Below are positions 47,048-56,292 of a DNA stretch of 64,000 nucleotides, one piece after another; position 1 is the first letter of the stretch; the number at the start of each line of letters is the position of its first letter. Location: the NCBI GenBank assembly GCA_022695795.1, contig MU404082.1, positions 310,001 through 374,000 of the forward strand. Direction: 5' to 3'. Origin of the DNA: Biscogniauxia marginata. Taxonomy: Eukaryota > Ascomycota > Sordariomycetes > Xylariales > Xylariaceae. Position numbers and translations under genes: made by a program. A model generated the notes under the pieces. The model was not told the origin of the DNA and searched no databases. It saw only the letters and a program-made list of their open reading frames with translations.

Positions 47048-48498
47048 AGAATGAGCCAAAGGTATCCAAGTATATCCGTCGACCAAAGTTGGAAAGGACG
47101 AATATTACGCCTCTCAGCTTAAACGGATATAAATATGTGATTATTCCCCAGCCTGTGCTACCTCGACACGGCAATAATAAGCACCTTAAACTGGTTGTTT
47201 GGAATCTATTCGATGCTAGTAAATATGCAATTTCGAGGTCAACGAGTTGAATCGCCTGGAGATTAGGAACGGATTTTAGTACGTAATTACGTTGTAGTAA
47301 AACCCGCATGAAAAGGGTTGTAGTACGGGCTCCTGTTGAGGCTAGTTGTTTAATTAATTTTATAAAATTATATGTACCCAAGGTACCGATGTTTGTAGCA
47401 CTTACAAAATACGTGTAACTAATACGATGCTGAACTATACGCTATTACTTTTTACGTTTATATTTCTGTTTAAACTTCGGATAATACTGTTCATACTAAA
47501 ACCTTAAGCTATTTCAGTTATGTAGAGAAGGTAACTGCTCTTGTCTAGCTGAGGTGATTACATGGCCTTGATGTTTAAACTCACTCCAAGTTGCTTACCT
47601 CTTCACAACTCATTCCGAGTACCGACTCTCTCCGGATCCCGCGATGAGGTACCTACTTGGCACGACCCGGGCTGGTGGTCCGAGTAACTCATAGAAAGGA
47701 CGTTGATTGGGCAGCCAACATGTCGGAAGAGATGCTGTGTGACCATCCAACTCGGTATTGCACTGCGGTGTTAATATTACTGTACTTGCCTACCGACAGC
47801 AGTACAACATAAGTAACCATGCATACGTACTCTCGGAACAATGTGGCGGTATTAGAGCACTTTAGCAGTGTACTCAAGTTGTAGTACGGATGCAATGCAA
47901 AGAGGCTCTCTATAGAGGTGTGCATCTTCGTAGGTATAGGTGGTGTGTAGGTAGCCAAGCAGGGAAGATCCCCGATACCGACACCATCCCTTCTGGACTT
48001 AGACGGCTTTGCTGTGATTAGCCGAATCCGAAATCTTACATAGCTCGATTTGTACCCCTGTCGGTCTGTCCCGTAAGACAGACCCACTAATTGCCGAGCC
48101 AAGCAAAGCTTGGTGAGCTTATCCTGCGTGTCTTCAAGGATGCTGGGGATAATATAAGCGAGGGGGCCCCCCACAATGCTTAGCTTACACTACAGTAGGT
48201 ACCCAACTCATGCATGGAGGATGCAGCCAGGGTATCACCCGGAGTAATAATTCGGCAGCAGGCTTCTATAGTGCATGGAGGCTTGCTTCTGGGCGTCGCC
48301 CTACTTCTCATCAGTAATGTCTCTTTCCGTACTGCTGCATATCAAGTAGGCTACTTCTTCACCACGATAGGGAGTCTCTGATCTCGGGTTTCCCCTTTTC
48401 CCCTTCTTGCATGTTGGTTGTACTAATTCTACCTAGCACACCAAAGCACCTGTTGAACCAACACATCCATCCATCCATCCATCCTTTTACACATCAAC
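47048..48498. promoter_or_regulatory. Divergent upstream region, CipB-like gene / MFS 2
   Basis: 1.45 kb between outward-facing genes. It has an AT-rich stretch near 47340-47520 and a (CATC)n tract at about 48467-48483 next to the MFS start. No gene is seen; the 161-codon minus frame at 47689-48174 lacks coding character. Confidence 0.5.
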
Positions 48499-50178
48499 AT
48501 GGAGGCCGCAAAACGCGACAAGTCGTCACGAATACCATGGCACAAGATGCTTACAGTGCAGGGCTACGTGACGCCTGGAATGCTCTCGCACGAGTACAGA
48601 GGCGCGGGTACAGAAGACGACCCTTATCTTGTCACATTTCTGGATGATGACCCCCGTGACCCGATGCGGTTTTCTCCGTGGCTGCGGTGGACTCTGTGCC
48701 TCGCTGCCGGCTACGTGACATTCTCCGTTGCTTTCATTTCCAGCGCGTACGCCAGCGGCGTACGAGATATCTCCAGAGATCTTGAGGTCAGCCCCGAGCT
48801 GGTCACCCTGGGCCTGAGTCTTTTCCTGATCGGCTTCGTTCTCGGGCCCTTCGTTTGGGCACCCGCTTCTGGTAGGCAAGGGGGCTCTCATCTACATCCA
48901 GAATTTTTGGAAGGGCTTTTTTTGACTTGCATGACTAATACCAAAATAGAACTGTTTGGTCGCCAACATGTCTTGATCCTCTCTGCAGCCGTGCATGTAG
49001 TGCTCAACATCGCAACTTGCTTCTGCAAAGACTTGAGCGGTCTGCTTCTGCTCCGTTTTCTGTCCGGAGCGTTCGGTGCCTCGCCTTTGACGAACTCTGG
49101 GGCTGTGATCGCAGACACCTTCCCGCCGAAAGAACGGGGGCTTGCTATAACCGTGTACGCACTTGTGCCGTTGTTCGCCCCTGTCCTAGGCCCGATTGTG
49201 GGTGAATTTGTGGCGGGCACCCTCGGTTGGCGTTGGTTAATGGGACTTATGGCTCTATTGTCTGCATCCGCTCTACTTGTCTCGCTTCTCTTGTTGCCCG
49301 AGACATATGCCCCTGTCATACTCCGCAAGCGGGCTCAGAGGCTTAAAAACATCACTGGGAGAGTTTTCGTGTCGGCAATGGCTGTTAAGAGCACAAACAG
49401 TACTAGATTCGCCTCATCTTTAGCAACAACGTTCTCGCGACCATTTCTCCTAGCCGCCCATGAGCCAATCATTGTTGCCGTTGCTCTATACCAAGCAGTC
49501 GTGTTTGGAAGTCTTTACCTCACATTTTCAGCTTTCCCTATGGTGTATACCGACCTTCGTGGGTGGCCACAAGAGAGTAGCGGCTTATCATTTATCGGCG
49601 TCATGGTAGGTATATTATTCTCGGTAGTTTTTCAATTCTGGGATAACTCCAGGTATGTCAGATTAGTGGATGCGCTAGGAACCCAAGCTGCTCCGGCAGA
49701 ATCTCGTCTGCCAGGTTGTTGTATTGGCGGAATTTCCATCGTGGTCGGACTATTCTGGTTTGCTTGGACGACCAGCCCAGACATACCTTGGATGATAAAC
49801 ATGGCAGCTGGTGTGCCATTCGGTTTTGGTATCATTCTCGTCACAATTGGCTTGACGAACTATCTCATCGACTCATACGCCATCTTCGCAGCGTCGGCGT
49901 TGACTGTCTGCATATGTGGGAGGGCGATCTGTGGGGCGGTATTTCCCCTGTTTGTTCGAAGTCTATTTGCAAATCTAGGCGTCAATTGGGGCCTTTCTAT
50001 TCCAGCGTTTCTGTCTCTTCTTTGCGTACCCATTCCATTTGTCTTCTACCGCTATGGCCCTGGAATCAGAGCTAGATGTAAGTATGCACTCCAGGCGGAG
50101 ATGTTCTTACAACAAGCAAGGCGCCCAATCACTGAAGGCACACGATTATTATCTGGGCATAACAACACTTATAGCTAG
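48499..50178 (+). CDS. MFS transporter 2 (DHA1 type)
   Basis: A 533-residue pump from two exons, join(48499..48871, 48950..50178). The 78-base intron is a multiple of three without a stop, so the unspliced frame is also open, but splicing restores the motif APASELFGRQHVLILS. Features: an N-terminal cytosolic segment with the DPRDPMRFSPWLRW motif usual before helix 1, a motif C-like stretch APVLGPIVGEFVAGTLGWRW, and LLPETYAPVILRKRAQRL at the central loop. The C-terminal half contains GIILVTIGLTNYLIDSYAIFAASAL, as in the first MFS gene. Likely exporter of the cluster product or a resistance pump. The two MFS genes are of the same subfamily. Confidence 0.9.
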   Translation: MEAAKRDKSSRIPWHKMLTVQGYVTPGMLSHEYRGAGTEDDPYLVTFLDDDPRDPMRFSPWLRWTLCLAAGYVTFSVAFISSAYASGVRDISRDLEVSPELVTLGLSLFLIGFVLGPFVWAPASGRQGGSHLHPEFLEGLFLTCMTNTKIELFGRQHVLILSAAVHVVLNIATCFCKDLSGLLLLRFLSGAFGASPLTNSGAVIADTFPPKERGLAITVYALVPLFAPVLGPIVGEFVAGTLGWRWLMGLMALLSASALLVSLLLLPETYAPVILRKRAQRLKNITGRVFVSAMAVKSTNSTRFASSLATTFSRPFLLAAHEPIIVAVALYQAVVFGSLYLTFSAFPMVYTDLRGWPQESSGLSFIGVMVGILFSVVFQFWDNSRYVRLVDALGTQAAPAESRLPGCCIGGISIVVGLFWFAWTTSPDIPWMINMAAGVPFGFGIILVTIGLTNYLIDSYAIFAASALTVCICGRAICGAVFPLFVRSLFANLGVNWGLSIPAFLSLLCVPIPFVFYRYGPGIRARCKYALQAEMFLQQARRPITEGTRLLSGHNNTYS

Positions 50179-50867
50179 GGCAGTCCAAGATGACTAAGGT
50201 AACGAATATAAACTATTAACTCTCAACTATGTCTCTCATAAAGATATGAAAATTCGTGAAGACCAAATTCCGATTGGTAGCTGCAGAATTCGTCAAATGG
50301 GAGAAAGGGTTATTATAGCAAAAGGGGCTAACCCTGCTGAAATAGGTGTCAAGGGGGTAGCTGTTATGTACAGGTACAGGGTCACCGCAGCCATCATGTA
50401 TATAATAGGCAGGTCCTCCCACACACTCTAGACCGCTCCTCTTCTAATAAAGCAACCTCATAACCCTGTATTTCAACAAACCCTAGACCAACTATAGATA
50501 GTAGTAGAGATAAGGTATACAAGTTGCATAACATCGTTAGTAGTAAGCGCTAATTTACCCCTTGATTGTCTCGGATAATAGTGCTAGCCCACTTAGCGGA
50601 TGTGAGCGTAAGACATCTTAACGTTTAGCTAAAATATCACGCTTTGGGGGCTAAAAGTGTCAAATTTGACTTCCCTGAGAGGCTGTGTACGACGAGGGAA
50701 AAGAGGTTGTGAGTGAGTTGGTATTTCGTGTGCTTAACTTAGTGCACTGCGGAATCTACATACCATTAGGGCATATATATATATTATTGATATGAAGTAT
50801 CTAAGTTGGCACTGTTATTCGGCCACCCCTAGAGTATTAAAGTAGCCTTTTCTGTGCTTCTAAACCT
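50179..50867. other. Convergent intergenic spacer
   Basis: Between MFS 2 and the regulator gene; contains the pair A repeat at 50331-50426. Confidence 0.5.
50331..50426. repeat. Dispersed repeat, pair A copy 2
   Basis: Partner of 18711-18804 (shared ACCCTGCTGAAAT, AGGTAC, GCAGCCATCATGT and TATAATAG blocks). Weaker similarity continues to about 50480 and ends near TTTCAACA. Likely an LTR fragment 150 bases downstream of MFS 2. Confidence 0.6.
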
Positions 50868-52469
50868 TCACAACCAGACGGGTGAGTCGAGCATATTCAT
50901 CAAGCAGTGCATTAGATCTCTCAATCTCGCAATGGCCCCTCGGCCCTGCTCAGTCCCGGTCGTCGCCTCTGACATGCATATTTCTACGAAGTGGGCCGTG
51001 ACGTTCATGCCCAATATCCCACTGCCTTCAGCGGCCGACTTCTTACTTGTGCGACAGCCTTCAGCGAGGCCTAAGGCACCCTCAATCTCTTCCAATAACC
51101 GTGCTGCCACCTGCAGCACAAGTTTGATCTGAAAGTCGGCAAAATGATAGAGCGGCGCGCCGCCGATGGTTAAGTCGCTCCATATAGGTTGGCTATGGCG
51201 GAAGTCGGACTCGGTCAGACGAATGTAGTCGTATATCGCATTATGGAGCAGCAGATATAACTGCAACAGTCTCAAGTAATTCGCAATAAGTTGTAGTGTA
51301 GTGGGCTTGTCGATCGCGCACACGCGCCTGGAGGACAACTCGGTGGATGACACCGATGATGAGTAACTTCCTGAAGGATGGGCTCTAGGATCGGAGAGCG
51401 TCGGGTGCGGGCTAAACGCCCGATGATGGTTTCCGTCTTCCATGTCGCTAAGATCCGGCATGGACGGGTAACGCTGACGTACAGATGGGGTATTGCTCGC
51501 GGAAGAAGAGGACGAGTTGTCCAAGAAAAAGCATCGGAGAAATTTAAGAAAGCCGATGGCCGCCTGCAGGACCTTTCCAGCAAGCTCCGTCGGGAATATA
51601 TCAGATGAGAGTCGGCTGCCATGCTCCTCCGGAGAATACATACTCTGAAGCTCATACATGACGCTACCGAGCTGAGTGAGTCTCTGCATAAGCGCAGCTG
51701 GGTTTGGTCCGGTGGTTGAGTCCACAAACTTGTTGAAGTTCGGTATAAAATTCTGCGAGTTTGGCCGATCAGAACGCGAGGTAGGCCTATTTATTTGCCT
51801 CTTGTCGGGTGTCGTATGTATCATCAGGTCTGGTCTCTGGTGGTGTGGTGACGCCCTTGAATTGTTAGGGGTTATCGATATGTCATCTATGGCTAAGTGT
51901 GTTGGGTTCCCATTTGTATCGTTGGTCTGTCCCATACTTTGCCACGACGCCGAATGTTCAGTGGTGGTGCTAGGGTCGGTTGGCCAGGTCCCGAACGTTG
52001 AAGACTCGTGATCTGCCGTGACAGTGTCATTGTAGAGCATACTCAATAAATTCTCGTCGTCCAGGTGGCTCACTTGAGACAACACTCTCTCTTGGTCAAG
52101 ATTGTCGACAGGATAGTGGCCCCGGGCTGTGGATAACGTCTGATGCTCAACATCATGTTCGGCAGCATGATTTGTTTGGGATTCGAGGGATAGATTTAGA
52201 TAGTTTGATTCGGCTTGCCGGAAGGCAGGTATAGAAGGTGCTCGGTTCTCCCTTGCCGGCTGAGCTGTAACGTGCCTCATCGTAGGGGGGCGGCCAGGTG
52301 GAAGAGGTTGTCCGAAACTACATGGCGTCTTGGCTTTACCACAGCGCTGACAAGTCTCTGAGAGCTCTGATCGAACACATTTGAGCTTCTGTGCACGGCA
52401 TCTGTCGCAGGCGAGGCGTCTACTTTGCTGACCATCTACCGAGCTGGCTGTACCTTGATTATTCATCAT
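50868..52469 (-). CDS. Zn2Cys6 transcription factor, AflR-like pathway regulator
   Basis: An intronless 533-residue regulator. The binuclear zinc cluster is at residues 21-50, Cys21-x2-Cys24-x6-Cys31-x8-Cys40-x2-Cys43-x6-Cys50, preceded by RRLA and followed by a Pro-rich linker (PLPPGRPPTMRHV). The sequence type ACDRCRAQKLKC is that of AflR-like regulators of fungal secondary metabolism. The middle is Ser/Asn/Gln-rich. The C-terminal third (from about 380) is helical and ends in a run with conserved-looking cysteine and small residues, as in the AflR C-terminal domain. As the only zinc-cluster gene in the window, it is the best candidate activator of the two PKS genes. Its own promoter faces the acyltransferase 4 end. 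Confidence 0.9.
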   Translation of the reverse strand: MMNNQGTASSVDGQQSRRLACDRCRAQKLKCVRSELSETCQRCGKAKTPCSFGQPLPPGRPPTMRHVTAQPARENRAPSIPAFRQAESNYLNLSLESQTNHAAEHDVEHQTLSTARGHYPVDNLDQERVLSQVSHLDDENLLSMLYNDTVTADHESSTFGTWPTDPSTTTEHSASWQSMGQTNDTNGNPTHLAIDDISITPNNSRASPHHQRPDLMIHTTPDKRQINRPTSRSDRPNSQNFIPNFNKFVDSTTGPNPAALMQRLTQLGSVMYELQSMYSPEEHGSRLSSDIFPTELAGKVLQAAIGFLKFLRCFFLDNSSSSSASNTPSVRQRYPSMPDLSDMEDGNHHRAFSPHPTLSDPRAHPSGSYSSSVSSTELSSRRVCAIDKPTTLQLIANYLRLLQLYLLLHNAIYDYIRLTESDFRHSQPIWSDLTIGGAPLYHFADFQIKLVLQVAARLLEEIEGALGLAEGCRTSKKSAAEGSGILGMNVTAHFVEICMSEATTGTEQGRGAIARLRDLMHCLMNMLDSPVWL

Positions 52470-53733
52470 GATGGTGTTGAGACCCTCTACGTTGGAAATC
52501 TCACAAGACAGCCGGGTGATGTACTACGACTTCACTTATACGCTGAGTAGTTCAGCATTGATGCCAAAGCTAGCTAGAAGTAGGCACGGGAGGCGGGCGG
52601 GAGGCGGCATTAGGCGTGATAGGTAATTAGTTTTGGTAAAGAGGACACTGCACCGCATGTGAGATTCATTTCTTGGCAGAGCTGAAGGCTTACACAACAG
52701 TAAATAAATAAATGCACGAGGGCGATCGTGGAGGAATCGCCAACAACACAATTGGAAGTGTACCGGATAACGAACCTGTAAGCCTTCTACACCTTGATAG
52801 TCATCAATAACCCACTTCAGGGGGCACCCCAGACGTAATTGCCTGCCGCTTTGCGCGATTAACCAGCGGCATATGTGGAAGAAACCCCGAGCATGTCCCA
52901 TGTGGTACATGTACGTTTCACATCCGCTAAAACTACCCGACGCAGCCTGTTCCACTACTTGCTTAAACTAAAAAGTACATGCTGTGCTAGTTTCTACGCT
53001 AGCGTGGTGGGGCCCCTGCGAATAAGGCTGAATCTACGTCACATGAGTGGCTGGCTAGCTACGAAGGATACGGGCCTAGCGGGCACTTACTGACTAGACC
53101 GAACTTAAAGTTCACCGGTGATACCTACCCTGCAGGTGAGGTAAGCTGAGACGTAAGCCCCTACCTTAGTCAGCCTCACACCAGTTCTGGCCCTGGGGCG
53201 GGAGACAAGCCAGGAGACAAGCCAATCAGATAAGCTTCTCACTACGTTGGCTATCCTATTTGGGGAAGCAATATACGGATATAAGTAAGCCGGGGATAGG
53301 CTACCACAATGCTAGCACAGTACCTACTGAAGTAATCAGCGGCCTACCACACCAGACCCAACACCACAAGATCCCTTACCAAACACCCGCTTAACCCCAT
53401 TCACTCATCCACACCTTCAGAGAGCTATAAAGGCCGCAGTCCTAGACCTCCATGTCACCTCGGCCGGGGAGGCGTTGATCGGAAAAAGAAGCCTTCATAC
53501 TACTTCGGGTTACCCAACCCAGACAAGCGTGTTGATTCACTCATGGTTCATTATCAAGATCCCGCTGACAACTGCATACTGCCACGTACTCAATATGATC
53601 CTATCGATTATCAACATCAACCTAGCTTTCGTTGTCTGACTGGCAGTCGATTCGAGCCACCGATATCATACAGGGGTCTTATATATGATATGTCTATTAT
53701 GTGCATCGCGATTATCCAAGTAGCCTCTCATCA
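52470..53733. other. Upstream region of the regulator gene
   Basis: 1.26 kb with no credible gene. The 139-codon minus-strand frame at 52536-52955 has an irregular composition and no domain. Confidence 0.5.
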
Positions 53734-55233
53734 TTAAGCGACCAGCATTGCATACCTGCTGAACTCACCATCCTCCATCAGAAGATCCATCTCGTCATCG
53801 AACAAGTTGGCAACGAACTCCACGCCACCGTGACTCTTTCTCGGTAGAATAGCACAGTACCGGAAAGCCTTGTTAATCGCGCCCATCAACGTACGCATTG
53901 CCTCGGGCTTCCCACCATTTCCGAACACCCTCTCACCAAAGCAAACTTCTGCCAGCTCGAAGGCCAGCAACGACGTAATCATCAGGCCATTACCGTCGAC
54001 CTTTAGGTTTTGCAGTTTCAGACCCCTATCCCGGCCTACCAGCGTCTTGACCAGGGTATAAGCATCCATGAGGGTAGCCGTAGTAACTTTGCCCGCCACT
54101 TGACGAAGCATGCGTGCTATCGGGCCGAAATTTGTACTTGGTGCCACCAGGTAGGACAGAGGGACCAGGACCTGGTTGATCATGGTGAAGTTGCCTAAGT
54201 AGTTGGGTGGCACAACTTCAGGAAAGTAAGGTCGAACATCGAAGGGTAGATCCAGACGCACAATAGCATCATCATCACCAGTGGTGCGTCCTATATTTGT
54301 AGCTTTGCCGTCCAAGGCCATCTTAGCCGCTGTTCTCGATTTGAGCAAAGAACGCCAAACCAGCGCGCAGATAACGTCGTTCACAGATACGTCGGTAGCA
54401 CCCGGATCCTTGATGCACTCATCTCGTAGAGCCTTGACGTTGGCAGGCGATATATAGAATATGTAGGCCTTCATTTCTCCTCTGGAACTGGCAGCCTCTG
54501 GTGCTGGAGCATGTTCAGCCTCCTGGAGTCCATTTATTGGTGCTCGCGAGTTGGGATCTCCAGGAGCCTCGAGACCGAGTAGCCGCCAAGTCTCCGGCGG
54601 AATCTGCTCCGCTGATTTCCCAGCCCCTTCTTTAGACCATATCTGTTCCAGGACATTATGGTCAGAAATCTCCGGTAGCTCCTCTGTTTTCAATGCGTTT
54701 CCAAGTTGCACATCTTGGCAATTGTCTGCCCAGATCTTGAGCACGCTGTTGACGCCCATACCGTCTGATGCAGCATGGCATATAGCTGCTGTAAGTATAC
54801 AGGCACCGGGTAGGAAGTTGGCTTGAGCCACGAAGACTTCGGTGCCATTAGACAGATTGGGGAGAAAAGGTACCCAGGTTAATTCTTCATCTTCGAATGT
54901 CGATGGGTGAAATGAGGATTCCCTTAGCTCTTCATATGTCACGGAGGAGTCCAACTCGTTGAACTTGAGCTGATAAGGCTGAGATCTATCATGGGTGATC
55001 GGGTAATAACGAATCTCAAGGGCCCCTGTTGTGGATGTCGATGTGGGATGGACCTTTCCGCTTAGCCATGGCAGCTGGACGAATGTCCTATGTAATCCCT
55101 TCCGAAGAACATCAAAGGCTTCCTCTGGGTTGACATTGGCTTTGAGGCGTAGATATAGTATAGCGTTGGCATAATTTGGGGGAGGTAGGTGATCCAGAGA
55201 ATTTAGGGCAAGATGGATAGGTTTGGAATCCAT
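53734..55233 (-). CDS. BAHD-type acyltransferase 4
   Basis: An intronless 499-residue protein of the fungal trichothecene 3-O-acetyltransferase-like family. The N-terminus (PIHLALNSLDHLPPPNYANAI) has the 'xLSxLDxxxP' opening of the family. The catalytic motif is HAASDGMG near residue 152. The second-lobe motif appears as FGNGGKPEAMR in place of DFGWGKPE, so the Asp that shapes the active site is missing or moved. The block NDVICALVWRSLLKSR is conserved. No targeting signal. It is head-to-head with the reducing PKS, which suggests co-expression and a role on the finished polyketide. Confidence 0.88.
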   Translation of the reverse strand: MDSKPIHLALNSLDHLPPPNYANAILYLRLKANVNPEEAFDVLRKGLHRTFVQLPWLSGKVHPTSTSTTGALEIRYYPITHDRSQPYQLKFNELDSSVTYEELRESSFHPSTFEDEELTWVPFLPNLSNGTEVFVAQANFLPGACILTAAICHAASDGMGVNSVLKIWADNCQDVQLGNALKTEELPEISDHNVLEQIWSKEGAGKSAEQIPPETWRLLGLEAPGDPNSRAPINGLQEAEHAPAPEAASSRGEMKAYIFYISPANVKALRDECIKDPGATDVSVNDVICALVWRSLLKSRTAAKMALDGKATNIGRTTGDDDAIVRLDLPFDVRPYFPEVVPPNYLGNFTMINQVLVPLSYLVAPSTNFGPIARMLRQVAGKVTTATLMDAYTLVKTLVGRDRGLKLQNLKVDGNGLMITSLLAFELAEVCFGERVFGNGGKPEAMRTLMGAINKAFRYCAILPRKSHGGVEFVANLFDDEMDLLMEDGEFSRYAMLVA

Positions 55234-56292
55234 TGCTCTTTAACAGAAACAAAAGCTTTTCACCTTATTATCCCTTCAATAAATACAAGCTCAAGTTGTA
55301 GATAATGTGGTAGGTATAGATTCTAAGTACACTCCTGTCAAGTGGTAACCGATAAAATAGCAGGGGACGATTTCTCCAGGTAATTCGTCCCTGTAGGAGA
55401 TGATTTACATATGTGATATCTGTCTCAAAACCTTCTTGTTTTATTGACTATCTCCGGGCAAAGCAATATGTAAGATATAGGAACACTTCTTGGCCGGGTG
55501 ATTACAATGAAGCCATACCCAATAATTCTCCAAGCATATACCAAGTTAAATCCGTCCTCAGGAATTCTTGTAGTAGGTGACTGCTTATTCGGTGCAGCGC
55601 CAAGAGTTCCCCTGGTAATAATCTGCCGAACGGAGGTGCCCACGCGGGGCCGAACTTAGACCTCCGAATTCTACCGCTCCTCCGGTACAATATGCATATG
55701 CACATCAGCACATCATCGGGGGCGGAATTCCTCTCGTTGGCTGCTTACCCCTCATTAACAAGGAACAAGGTGATAGTTGATAGGCTTACTAGACCGAAAT
55801 CACAATAGCGCAGGGGAAGCTATCATCTCACTCAACCAAAGGTACGGAAAAGTATATCCATCTTCGGCCGTGGCTAACAGGTTTATTCATATGAGCTAAA
55901 GCCTCGTTACTGAGATTAATCTTTTCGCCGGTAGGCCCCGTTAAGTAAGTAATGAAAGCAACTTGAAACAATCCAGATTAGGGGTACCATACGAATAACA
56001 AGAGGCCGTTTCGGCCACGACAGCGGGTGTATGCCGGTCAAAATAATTGAAACTCTTGCAGGTTTTCTGAGTAGCCTAAAATGAATCCAATAGTAAAATT
56101 ATTTCTGCGCCGGAATGGCTTAAAGTGTTACATTTCCCAGGTGCTTCTAACTCTTCATAATATGAAGGGGCATAGATGGTCACCTTGTTGTATTTAACCA
56201 ACCAAAAGCGCGCGGTCTTGAATCGTCTGTTTGTTTCTCTCTATACTTGTTGCTACCCTTTGCCGTGAGACGCTGCCAGTTAGTTCCCAAAC
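55234..56292. promoter_or_regulatory. Shared divergent promoter, acyltransferase 4 / HR-PKS
   Basis: 1.06 kb between outward-facing genes. It holds an inverted GGCCG-TTT-CGGCC at 56004-56016 and CGGCCG at 55865-55870, of the type bound by Zn2Cys6 factors. No gene is seen. Confidence 0.5.

Noticed and set aside
45893..47086. CipB-like gene as an essential trans-acting enoyl reductase for the HR-PKS
   Set aside because: The HR-PKS has an intact in-cis ER nucleotide motif, so a trans partner is not needed; only a family resemblance supports the idea.
47689..48174. 161-codon minus-strand frame upstream of MFS 2
   Set aside because: Irregular composition and no recognisable motif; lies in promoter DNA.
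52536..52955. 139-codon minus-strand frame upstream of the regulator
   Set aside because: Cys/His/Trp-rich mixture without domain logic; typical chance frame.
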